From assembly GCA_026874595.1 (NCBI GenBank), contig CM049315.1, positions 10,912,664 through 10,976,663 on the forward strand: a stretch of 64,000 bases of DNA. The letters run 5' to 3'. Position 1 is the stretch's first letter. The number at the start of each line of letters is the position of its first letter. The notes below the pieces were generated by a model. That model saw only the letters and a program-made list of their open reading frames with translations. It was not told the origin of the DNA and searched no databases. Source of the stretch: Sipunculus nudus. Lineage: Eukaryota; Annelida; Sipuncula; Golfingiida; Sipunculidae. Below are positions 14,826-26,383 of the stretch, one piece after another. Made by a program: the position numbers and the translations under genes.

Positions 14826-17507
14826 GTTAAGTGTTAAACTTCCCAATGCGAAATAAATATGTGCAGGGAATTTAGAATATTTGACCCTCTATTAAGATGT
14901 AATTTCAGCTTTTGATATAAATCTGAGCAAAGTTAACTTTGATCGGGTGTAGACTAAGTTTACCCATGCTATATCCATGGACACACAAGGATTACAAGGG
15001 GAGGATATATTGAGAAATCGCCCCTTAAGCTGTTATTTATCCACTATTCATCAGCGTGATCACAAAAATATAAATAGAAATATATTGAAAAAAGCCAGCT
15101 TATCGTATTTTAATGGAATCATACGGATTTTCATTTTTGAGAATTTTATGGAATATCCGTCTGCGGGTCGAGGGTTAGAGAGTTACGTCCTCTCCCACCT
15201 TGCAAAAAATATCACCCAAGTCAAACCCCAACCCCCACCCCGGGCAGTTATGGACCTGTTTGTAGCTATCGGCTTCTCCTTGCGAATGACAAAACCTCTC
15301 TCCGAATTCTGGATCCGCCCTGATATCTATAACAGAGAGCCTTAGTTAATTGATTGGCCCAGGAATAACAGCAAAATATGTGTTGTAAGATCTTGGAACC
15401 CTAGCTGTTACACAGAAATTATGGTATATTAATAACGGAAAGCTTAACATAAAACTTGCAACTCGCAAAATAGTAAACACTGATGTAACCTGACAATGAG
15501 GTTAAGGCCTCGTTTTCAGATTTCTGCTGACCTGTAGCTGTCTGCTGGTTTATTTCTCGTATATCTTGTTTGACAGAGATCGTGTTTGAGGTGGAATTTG
15601 GAACACAGGCGATAAATTCCCCATCTCACGTTTATCCTGGAAACAATTACAGCCAATTCTCTTGACAGATAAACGTTACAATCCGCCTACAGTTAACAAT
15701 ATGTTATCCGAGACTCTCTGTCCGCGGAAACGGACCACTTCCTCTTGTAATCGGACGCGACAGCAGATTCACAACTGTTCGGCAGCTGATTAACATATTG
15801 TCATTGTGTTTAGTCAGGAACTGGCCCGCGAGAACAGTGGTTAAGTTTGCTTAGGTCACGTACGGCACAGGCATGCTAGACTGTACTTAATAATGCTGCT
15901 GGCCTGTTTATCTTTCACGGACTACATGGGGATAACCATGTATACCCTATTGACCAACTGACCCGCAAAGCAATCATACGGATTTATCTTTGTGGATATT
16001 GAAAGAACAATTGGCCTTACTTTAGACCACACAAAGTTTGCAGTTAACAGTTGTCCTGCTGGGTTCAGGCATAATCAAAATCCATTGAGTGACGATTTCA
16101 CAACACGTTTTGGGAACATTACGTGGACTGTTTTTATATTCAAATTTAGTAAAGTTAAACATAAAGGATGTTATGTAGAACATTCTGCAAATTTTGAGGT
16201 TTTTCCAACTATTGAGCGTTTCGATCAATGAACCCCAAGTATTAAAACAAAACCTCTGAAAAATCAAGCTGTCCTTAAATACGAGCATATACAAAATGAC
16301 GTGACATGTCACATGGTAATGATGCTATACTGACAAATTAACGGGTTTTGCTGCATCTGCGACATGCATGTTTGGTCGTGTTTATGTAAGGATGAAAAAG
16401 AAAGACAAATAAACATTCTTGTATGCTATTACTGTGAAACAAATCTTACCTATTATGTCAACTGGTTATGTGTACAACAAATCTGGGCAATACATATTTA
16501 CGTACAAATTTAATTCTACATTTGTTTATATGTATACCTCTTATATAAAATCCATTGAATTTATTACACTATCGTAGCAGTATTTTTTTTTATTTAATTT
16601 TCGGATTTCGGCAGTATCTCAGAACTATACCTATACAATATTGGAGGCTGAACAGGTTTTCATTGTTAAAATACCTATACACTAATACGACTTTATTTCA
16701 ACAAGATTAAAAAGGAAAGTTTCAGCTTTGAATACTCAAGGAACTATAACACAATGCTAACGCTTGTACACACCTATACAGGCCAAACAAAACACAGTAT
16801 AATTATTGAGCAAAGATATCAGAATCCTAGAAATCTGACCGGGGATGGAAGGTGTTGCACCGAGTCAGGAACGGAATGTTTGACATTCAGTATAGGCCTA
16901 CGACTCTCATTCTCCGAACTTTTTGTCGATAGCTAAAGATAATAAAAAACTGTTTTTAATATAAAATATTTAAGTTTTATCTTTTCAACATATCCAGACT
17001 GGGTTGGTGTATACATTGTTTCGCTAACATTCACATAAAATGGTAAACCGATATGAAACGACGGAATTTATTTTTCTGGGGATCATATCTCACGAAGAAG
17101 GTAAAACATGCAATCATGTACTGGTTCCTGTGAAGAAAGTGACGTCATTTAACAGAAAAGAAATGGTCCCACAAATAATCCATTTGTACTATTACGCACG
17201 CATGGTATCTGTAGGTTTTAAAAAATAATGAATCCTCGCTGTGTTAATTGCCTATGATGTATAATGAAACAAGAGCCCTAAATTATCCACTCAGAGAGAA
17301 AATTGACTGACAAACAACACTGATGAAAGATAATGCTAACTTTGACCAACTAATAGTTCATTTTTATATAAAATGTCACGAGCCTCGTTAGGAATTCAAT
17401 AGATTTGATTAATGCATGCTGGTATTTCTACCTATAAACCCGACATCATTCAAAGCAATTGACGAACATTGACTGCAACATGAATTATCCTGCAGGCCAG
17501 CGGCGAT
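13244..17507. other. Non-coding stretch
   Basis: No supported gene. It contains an AT microsatellite (about 14437-14477) and a GT microsatellite (about 14797-14824). Near 15296-15320 there is a reversed GGATCCGCCC terminus that may be a remnant of the hAT-type MITE family seen at 11510 and 61461. The open frames at 14496-14744, 14977-15345 and 15992-16312 have no recognisable domain. Confidence 0.45.
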
Positions 17508-17947
17508 TAAAGGGACATAATCATGAGCAATATTTTGCCTATTCTTTCACACTATCAGATCAGTTTTGCTTTATACAAAAGGTCCCCTAGCAAAACCATC
17601 CCAGCATACAGTCTCAGTACCTCGCTGTTTAACACCTTGTTAAGGCTCTGCGTGTTGATAAACACAGTCAAGGTGTGTATGTTTACCATAACAAGGCCGC
17701 GTGGCCACAGGTCCGCTTTTGATCCGCAGCACGAGCATTTCCAGCAGGATCATTGTATTTCATTTTTTGGGCCAAGTGAGTCAAGGCATCTCCTGATTGA
17801 CACGTGCTGTGTCGCGCTTTGTTCATGTTTACAGGAGTAAGCAAACTGTTCAAAGGCAATATGGTGGCAGGTACAGATTTATTTTAAAGAGAAGAAGCAA
17901 TTTTTCGTGTTAATTTAACATGCATTATAGGTGATTGGCCCCCTTTA
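17508..17947 (+). repeat. Interspersed repeat family A, copy 2
   Basis: Plus-strand copy of the ~440-480-bp element at 5608-6091. It begins TTAAAGGGACATAATCATG and ends GGCCCCCTTTAA. The first and last eight bases are inverted matches (TTAAAGGG / CCCTTTAA), which hints at short terminal inverted repeats and a TTAA target. The 105-codon open frame is the repeat's own frame and not a gene. Confidence 0.65.
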
Positions 17948-18733
17948 AAACTCGGTGGTAAAGGTACCACCTTCGTTGTTTTTAAAGCTGGCTTAACTTA
18001 TATACTTTGTACATCTGCAGAGTTACATTCCCTTTTCTGACTCTATGTCAAACAAGATTATCCTGACGTCAATCAATTATAGGCTCTGTGTTTCGCACCT
18101 GTTGGTCCTTGGTGCGTTACACCGTGGAACCCTCGAAAGGCGCACTCGTTTTTTGAGTGAAACACGATTTTCGGGAACTGTCTACCCATTTCGCCTGCTA
18201 AAAAAAACTCAGCCTGATTGAAGGCCGACTGGGAAAAAATGTCAGATTCTGAGATTCGAACTAACAATCAGCCCGGCCTTGTTTGCTACCCCATGTTCAC
18301 AGAAGTGGGTACTATTTACGGTCTTTCTTTATAAAACAAATTTCATCAGGTTCCAAGATTAGTATTATTATATTACATTATTAAAGATAGGTTGAAAGCG
18401 CAAAGAACAGTAAAAGTATACTCAACCAAAAAGAGCAGTCACTCTTCAAAGATCATTCTCTACTTGTAGTGAGAATTAAACATATCTTAACAGATATCTT
18501 ATTCTATTTCACTCCGGTAGAAAACCATCTGACATATTTGCCTGACTTTGCAACTTGTATACTCAAACCGGAACCGTTGTACGAGAGGATTATCGGCATT
18601 TACCATAATCTTTTTAAACGGCTATTTCGTCATTTTCAAACCAGATTAAGTATTGTGCATAGAAAAACAACAGCAAGCGCAGACAACGCATTATTCGGTC
18701 GGTTTACAACTTTCATACTGTTAGGACAGGTAG

Positions 18734-18743
18734 ATATCATGTC
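18734..18743. repeat. LINE target-site duplication, left copy
   Basis: ATATCATGTC lies directly beside a 14-base T run, which is the poly-A tail of the minus-strand LINE. The same ten bases occur at 24404-24413, beyond the 5' end of the element. Confidence 0.75.
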
Positions 18744-18933
18744 TTTTTTTTTTTTTCTTCTCTTCAAGATGTCTCAGAATATTTTCTTTACCAGTTTGTT
18801 TATTTATTATCTTTTTCATCATCGACATCTCCCGGAACTTAGAATACAAACATTTACATGCATACAAGAGCAACAATGTTATACCGTAAATGTAAGAGTA
18901 TTTCATTTAACTTTTTGAATTATCAAAAATGTA

Positions 18934-21900
18934 TCAACCCAAAGATAACAATATACGTTTCCACTTTTGCTGATGTATTTCTGACTTTTTGTGTTTTTCG
19001 GCAACATTACGTTCCAATCTTTCTAACCTAATCAAATATTTCATAAATATATGAATAGATGGCGGATTTATCTTATCACGATAGGAAAACAGAACAAACT
19101 TAAACATCAACAATAAAATATCTACAATGATCTTATAGGGGAAATTTTTATCACACCCCATATAAATTAAAGCTGGACTCAACCGTGGCATATAAATTCC
19201 AGCACTCTTTGCCCATGCATGTTTTAAGCTGATTATAAAAGGTTTTACTCACATGACACTCGCAGAATATATGTACTACTGACTCATCTTCAATAAAACA
19301 ATATGACCATCTTTTACTATCCATTATTCGCCAGTTGTACAGTTGTTCATTCACCGATAAAATATTAAATAGTACCCTATACTGAAATTGCCGCAGATAC
19401 ATGTCTAAGGTCGTACAATATACATGAATAACTGCCTCATCCCATTTAAAATGGTCACCTAACAGATCATGTAACCTTTCTTTACAAATTGGTTCATATA
19501 GCTTTTTATTAATTACCATCGAATAAACAGTCTTAAACTTCACATTTTCCAAATCAATTTTCGTTTCGTTTACCATCACAATGTTACTCTTCACTTCAAA
19601 GGATTCTATTTCATCTGGAATATTATTTAAAAATATTTCTTGTTTCCATTTCGCGGGTATCGCTTTCTGTACTGATAGCCATGGTAAAAACGTTTTAATA
19701 TACATGGGATTATCTATTGGAACCAAATCTTTTAAATCTTTAACTCTACCATTTTTGTTAAACATCTGAAAGACGTACTTTATACCTAGGTTAGCTATAT
19801 GCATATTAAAAATTGGTCTTTTGTCGACTCTGATACATTTATGGTTCCATACTTGTTGTAAACAAATATTAGCAATTGATTCAGGATTACACATTGTATA
19901 TGACGCCCATGACTGCAAACAGTGAAAATAAAAGGTAGGCAAATTTTTGTCAATATTAGACGGATCAAAATTTGTATCAACATATCTTAAACCACCAATG
20001 CCTCTCAGATATAAGTTTGGTATGACTGTATACTTTGTTTCAAATAAATTCTTTAATCTTACTATCCACATTACTCTTTGACTTTCAATGATAGAAGCTA
20101 TATCCGGCAATCCTATGCCGCCACTTTCTGTCTTACCAATCAATACTTCATACTTGATTTTAGGCCTTCTGCCGTACCATATAAAATCAACAACACAGCT
20201 TTTTATTCGCTTAACAAACTCTCTCGGTGGTTCAATTATATTAACGACATATAATAATTTTGAAATACACATGGATTTCAAGAGAATATTTCTACCAAAA
20301 ATCGTTAGAGATCTAATGTTACACACACTGAGTGTCATTTTCATTTTGTCGTAAATACACTCAAAATTAAGTGAATCGGATAACTTCAGGTTATATGTGT
20401 GCCATATTCCTAATATTTTTATGCCATTTTTATATAAATTAACCCATTTAAAATCTTTGGTGCCAAGTGTATATTCTTTGTTTTTTCCCATATAGGCAGC
20501 TTCACATTTATCATAATTAATCTGTACTGATGAGACTTTCCCAAATTTTTCCAATATATCTATAACCGATTGCATAGACTGAAAATCTTTAAGAAAATAT
20601 GTTGTGTCGTCAGCGAATAGACATTGTTTAATCTCATAGCCGTTGATATCTATGCCTCTAACCGAACTGGAATGACGAACAAGTATTGCCAAAATTTCAA
20701 TGACAAACAGGAATAAATAAGGGGCCAAAGGATCCCCCTGCATGATTCCCCGTTCTAATTTAAAATAGCCAGTATTGTATCCATTGTTTATCACACAGCT
20801 TTCCACGTCAAAGTGTAATAAACGAACCCAGGTTAGAAAATCATGTCCAAAACCAAATCTCTCCAGTGTGGCGAAAAGAAAATTATAATCGATGGAGTCA
20901 AAGGCCGCTGCGAAGTTCGCAGCAAAAATAATAGTGTTTCTATCTTGTAATTTACAGTATTCTAAAATATCAGAAATAAGACGATTAGTGTCAGATATTC
21001 TCCTGCCTTTTATAAATGCGCTCTGATCTTCATGAATTAGTTTTGGAAGAATTGTCTGTATTCGTTTAACTAATACTTTACTTAATATTTTGACATCAAC
21101 ATTTAATAAACTTATTGGCCGCCAAGATGACAGGTGTCTATTGTCCTTGCCTGGTTTCTCTATCAAAGTTATAACGGCTTGTTTTTGACTTGTAGTTAAA
21201 GCTCCATCTCTGAAACACTCATTAAGACAATTTAACAAATCGTCACAAATTAGATCAAAAAAGGTTACATAAAATTCTTTCGGCAGACCGTCGTTCCCCG
21301 GGGTTTTATTATTTTTCATATCTTTTAATGCTATCAATATATCATTCTTTGTGAGTGTACCTTCGCAGCTTAAAATGTCATTTTCAGACAAACGGGGAAC
21401 ATTGACTTTAGAAAGAAAATCAGAGCATTCACGCTCACTGGTATCTGTCTTTCTGGAATACTTTTGTTTGTAAAACAATCTTATTTCTTCCATAATTTCT
21501 TTGGAGCTTGTTAACTCTTTATCCGACTTAATTAATTTCTTAACGGTTGTTCTCGTTTTGTTTTTCCTTGCCATATTTAAAAAAAACCTTAGTATTTCGT
21601 TCCCCTTCTTCAAACCATTCAACACGTGATCTTACTATCTGTCCTGCATTTAAGTTTTCATAATATTCCTCAATTTTCTTTTTAATTTCATTATATATTG
21701 TTTGACTTGATTTTTTGTTTCTTGATAGATTTAACTCTGCATTTTACAGAGCCTTTTCAAGGTTTGACAGTTCCTCCCTCTCTTTTTTCCGCTTTTCTTT
21801 AGAGAATTTAATAGAAAATTCTCGTATTCTAAACTTTAAATATTCCCACCATTGTTTTGCCCCCATATCATTTCTATCCTTGTTCCTCAAACTATTTACG

Positions 21901-22719
21901 TACTCCTTAAATTTACTTATAAACAGAGGGTCCTTTAATAATGATATATTAAGTTTCCAATGTGAAGGCCCATATTCTCGTTCTGGTATCGAGTTAAAGT
22001 GACAAACAACGGCTGAATGATCTGTCAGAATAGCCGGAGCAATCTTTATATTTTTAACATGGGCATTCAGCTCACTATTTAAGAATATGTAATCAAGTCT
22101 GCGCTGCCGCAAAGGGGTTTTTGATCTCCAAGTGTATAGACGTTCATCTGGGTTCCTTATCCTAAACAAGTCAATTAATTCAAACGCTGACATCATATTG
22201 TTAATCAGTTTTACAGATTTAACTTTGGTTTTTAAGCTTGTCTCGTCTGCATCAAGCTCATTCAGACAAACATTAAAATCACCTCCCCATATTTCCTTCA
22301 TTGCAGAGTCAACTTGCAATGAATTAATTTTTTCCCATATATGTTGGTAAAAACGTACTTGCTCTGGCTCTGTATTAGGTGCATACGTATTTATAAATAA
22401 AAAACCATGGCCCTCAACAAGAGCTTTTAGTATTATGTATCTACCATTAATATCAATGTGTCTACTTATTTCTTTAAATTCTAAATTCTTTCCAATCAGG
22501 GTTATTACACCACGAGATAATTTCGTCCCGTGAGAGAAAAAACTAACTCCCTTCCACTGTTTTGTCCATGTTGTTATAAAACTTTCTGTACTGTGCGTCT
22601 CCTGAAGAAAATAACACTGTTGTTTCCTCCTTTATCCAATAACCAGTTGTACATTTCTTGTCTTTTTTCAGTCTCCCTATTCCCCTGACATTTAACGTTA
22701 ATACTGAAAAATTAAACAT
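18934..22719 (-). pseudogene. LINE ORF2 (endonuclease-reverse transcriptase), frameshifted
   Basis: In an active element this protein nicks target DNA and copies the element RNA into it. The frame starts with an ATG at 22719-22717, followed by the endonuclease opening (LTLNVRGIG). Further along come QETHS, INTYAPN, GGDFN and, near 22030, TDHSAV, all hallmarks of APE-type nucleases. The reverse transcriptase lies in an 824-codon open frame at 19151-21625, with RRISDTNRLI, ERGIMQGDPLAPYLF and FADDTTYF. Motif A reads ANFAAAFDSID: the catalytic Asp expected before FAAAF is Asn (codon AAC). The C terminus continues after a frameshift near 19190 to a stop at 18934. Other frameshifts lie near 22670, 22618 and between 21744 and 21625. 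The protein cannot be made intact. Confidence 0.9.
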
Positions 22720-23230
22720 AAAGATTCGGCTTCAGTTATCTTGGATATTTTCATGGCCCGCCAACATATATTACGTACAAAATCACACACATAAATATTC
22801 GGTTTGTTAACAATATCTATCCCCTTGACCAGGTACATCTGAGATAATCTCAAAATATCAACTTTTGTCGTGATAATACAGTAACTGAAGAAAATAACCA
22901 TGCTTATAGTAATAACAAAATTATATATAAGCATATATAGCACTTGGCGCTATTCGATAAAAATTAGATAATGAAGATTATTTTTAAAAAATGAATCAGT
23001 GAATAAAGAATGCGGGAGGTAAAGGTTCAGTGAGAATCAAATGTCACCCGCATCCCTTAAAGAATAGATATAAATACACTGATTTTTTATTACCGAAATG
23101 TGTAGATATATAAGTTGAGACCGGCTCCGGTTTTTTTTTTATATGATTACTCCTCACAATAGCAATACGGGAATATTGAATACAAAATGCAATATGATAC
23201 AGGCAGGCACAAATATTCACGGAGAACGAC

Positions 23231-24159
23231 CTAACTTTCTTGTCCTGGTGTCGACGTTAGTTGTGGATTGGTCTGCATGGCCTCTGAAAATAGCTTTGGC
23301 GGATTTTGTTGTAACACCTGCACCCATGAATAAAATTTACCGCTGCTGTTGAATTTATGACCTTTTGACCCGTGATCCCTAACACACACCTTTCCATCAT
23401 GTGTCCAACAGTCTGTTATAAGTTGCTCTCTTTTCATTCCGAGAGCAGTGTGTAGCATTCCTACTCTGGCTCGAGTGAGGTCCTCGTTGATGTAAATCCC
23501 CCTAGACTCCTCACCTGCCATTTTCAGATGGGATTTCCTTTTAAGTAGAGCTACCTTTGTTTTGTGAGACAAAAACTTAACAAGTATTGGTCTGGATTTA
23601 CCTTGTGGTGCAGGTTTGCCAACTCTGTGAGAGATATCAATATCGTTGGGCTGAATGTCAACATTTAACAGTTCTCTGGGCATGTTTATAACAAGTTTAT
23701 CAGTATCTTCCTCTGTTTTTTTTCTGGCCATGTGTTTGTGATTCTGAGAGAAGTGCGTCTTGAGTATTGTTGTTGTCGGTCCAGTTCATCTTGCATTTCA
23801 CTCAGTTTATTTTCTAAATTGTCCACCTTTTTTGTTAGCTCCTGTATATGGTGTCCATAACATTTCATTCTTTCCTCCACTGCTGCATCTATAATACCTA
23901 TCAAAGCTGATTTAATAGTCTCTGACTGTAAAGCTGTTTCTAAAAGATGTGTAAATTTCTGAGCCTCATCAATAACTAGTATAGGTTCTGTATCTGATTT
24001 CTTTTCCTTAGTATTTAAGCTAGTCAACAGGTATTCCTCTGATGAATTTAAATTATCCATATTGTAACGTTTTCTTTCCTGAAAACTTACAGAGCTACCT
24101 CCTGAAGACTCACTAAGACCTCTTTTCTTTTGGGATATTTTCTGAGACAGACCATACAT
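23231..24159 (-). pseudogene. LINE ORF1 (RNA-binding chaperone-like), one frameshift
   Basis: ORF1 proteins of L1-like elements trimerise through a coiled coil and coat the element RNA. The N-terminal part (24159 to about 23735) has a low-complexity serine-rich head, then a long heptad-like segment rich in E, K and L, then QQQYSRRTSLRI. This last is the usual junction into the RRM-like core. The core continues in another frame (23731-23231) as DTDKLVINMP...DIDISHRVGKP...RPILVKF, typical of L1-type ORF1 cores. One indel near 23735-23745 separates the halves. The ATG at 24159 is the first in frame, about 240 bp from the 5' end of the element. Confidence 0.85.
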
Positions 24160-24403
24160 TTATCCTTGACCTTTTCACGTCTGACTACATATAAACCGAT
24201 TCTCGAGACCAAATATTACAATAATAAACATATGAAAGTTCGTCCCATCCAGATTTTTACCTTCCTAACAATCTATACTTCCTATCTTAACCATAATGAG
24301 TAAGTTTAGACAAACAGTAAGGAATATTTACCTCATATTAGATGCTTTTCTACGGAGCCGGTCTAAAGTGTGTGTTAATCAAATAGCGCCATCTAGTGCC
24401 GAT

Positions 24404-24413
24404 ATATCATGTC
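24404..24413. repeat. LINE target-site duplication, right copy
   Basis: ATATCATGTC, identical to 18734-18743; it marks the 5' end of the minus-strand LINE. Confidence 0.75.
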
Positions 24414-25217
24414 CACATTAACCTTTCACGTGTCCTGAGTGCAGACCATTAGGTTATATTTGTGTCGCGAGTGCAACACACTCGTGGGAGGCTCTTTCAT
24501 ATATCAGAAAGTGGCAAATCTTTAAAAAAAAGCCTGCATCTATCATTGCATGGATAAGACTTCTGATTTCCCTTGATGGATGAAAATCCCTATTTCAATC
24601 CGGGACTTTTTAACGAAATTGAGGAATTGATAGAGGAACTGCATTATTAACAATAAAAAATTACTCATGGTGATTATAGTGCGCACATCCCTAAGAAAGT
24701 CAAATAAATAATGAGAAAAAATTACATTACATTAAAAATTATTTTATTAATTAACATTTTCATTTTACTTTTTTATTTATTTATACAATGAAAAACATTT
24801 GGTTTGTAAATAAACACGATCACAGCAACCTACACTTGTTGATAAATAAGTCCTTATTACGTGGCGAAGCCGTACCAGATATACAGACTGGAGGTGCGCG
24901 GAATCCTTACGGTTGCTTGGGTATATACATCTTATTGTTAAGAACAAAGCCTTAAATTAATATTACAGGTATTTGGTAGACTAGCAACACAGGACTTTAA
25001 ACGTAAATACCCGTCTCTTCGTCTGGGTGTCCAGGCGGTAATTACGTTTCTGTTTAAGGCTGTTTGGACTATACAAGTATGTCGAGGTAAATATTTCTGT
25101 TTATGTCTGTTTAGTTAATGTGTTTTTTTTTCAGAAAGCAACATGTTTCACATGAATAAATAAACTCAGCAAAAGTAGACTCATCAATACAAATTTCTGT
25201 TTAAATTCTTTAGTAAC
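24414..25217. other. Non-coding stretch
   Basis: No gene or clear repeat recognised. The sequence is AT-rich. Confidence 0.4.
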
Positions 25218-25250
25218 TACACTGTAAAAAGAAAAGGTTTTCTAAAGGGT
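25218..25250 (+). repeat. Left member of a distant inverted-repeat pair (TACACTGTAA...)
   Basis: Begins TACACTGTAAAAAGAAAAGG. The reverse complement of 37407-37439 begins TACACTGTAAGAAGAAAGGG, and the two match at about 28 of 33 positions with no gaps. Both are bordered by TA. They could be the two termini of one DNA element with CACTG ends, or independent single ends from one MITE family. The next 200 bp inward are an unusual alternation of AAACCC and GGGTTT-type words. Confidence 0.5.
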
Positions 25251-26383
25251 AATAAAAAGGTTTTTATCGTGTCCTAATACAGAAACCCTTAAATGGTTTT
25301 TTTGAGAAAACCCATTTCCGAAAAACCTTTAATAGGTTTTTTTTTTAAAACCCTTTAAAGGTTTTATTTAAATTACATCAAACCAAATAACCTTTATAGG
25401 GCCATGAAAAAAAAACCCTTTTGAAAGATTTTGTTTATAGGACAAACAAGAAATCTATAGGTCATATCACGCAGTACATATTGTCTTCTAGGGTAACTGT
25501 GCATAATCTGTAAAATAAAACAAGGAAACAATAATTTGCAGAAATCCAGATCTATTTATTTAATATTAAAACTTTACATGAGTATAACATAAACAATTGC
25601 CGCTCATGCTAATTCGACTTAAGAACAACATTCTTAGAAGTCCTATAGATGCTGTTTTGAAATATTAAAAATCTTGCCAGACTTAACTGAAACACAAACA
25701 CCTATACAAAAAATTACAATATGTTTGCACATAAGATTAATCAAAAGATAACATAAGTGATATATAGAAATCACAACTGAGAATTACGCTTAATAGAAAG
25801 CCCATAAAATATATCAGCGCTTCATGTCACAGGTTATCCATTAAAAATTGTCTGAAAATGTAACAAATTCCTCGTTACTGGTATTATTTAGGGGGATGGG
25901 GGATCGAATTAGACACTGCTTGAATTCAAACGATAATAATTTATAAACAGATAGTACCATCAAAATTTTCTTGTATTAAAATGACATCAAAACACATGTC
26001 TTACATGAAATGATGTATAATTTGAAGAATAGCTCGTTTTGTTATCCACTTTCTTAGCATCTTAAGTTGCAAGCCACTTTGCACATATAATAAGCCTTTT
26101 CTGTCAGATAATAAATCAAATAAAATCTTTTATTTATCCTTGACCTATATAAGAAAATGATAATAGGTGTAAAATTGTACATTTAAAAACCAGGTTCTTG
26201 TTTCTGAATATTAGAATTTAAGATATGTTGTTCAACATATTTCATACTTTTAATAATGTGAAGACAATGCTTAAATGTAAAAAAACATATAATTCATTAT
26301 ATGTTATTCATGTGAAATAATTTTATGAAACCTGGTTACTCTATCTTTGGAAACATAGTTTTTTTATAATGGCTTTAAACTTT

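Larger units (their letters stand above)
18744..24403 (-). mobile_element. L1/Tx1-like non-LTR retrotransposon, nearly full length, inactive
   Basis: A ~5.66-kb element on the minus strand. In order it has a 5' untranslated region, ORF1 (23231-24159), a ~500-bp spacer, ORF2 with an apurinic-type endonuclease and a reverse transcriptase (18934-22719), a short 3' untranslated region and a 14-base A tail. A 10-bp duplication, ATATCATGTC, flanks both ends (18734-18743 and 24404-24413), as expected from target-primed reverse transcription. At least one frameshift in ORF1 and four or more in ORF2 break the frames, and a catalytic aspartate of the polymerase is replaced. The two-ORF layout with an APE-type endonuclease and an L1-like ORF1 fits the L1/Tx1 group; the exact clade needs a tree. 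Confidence 0.9.
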
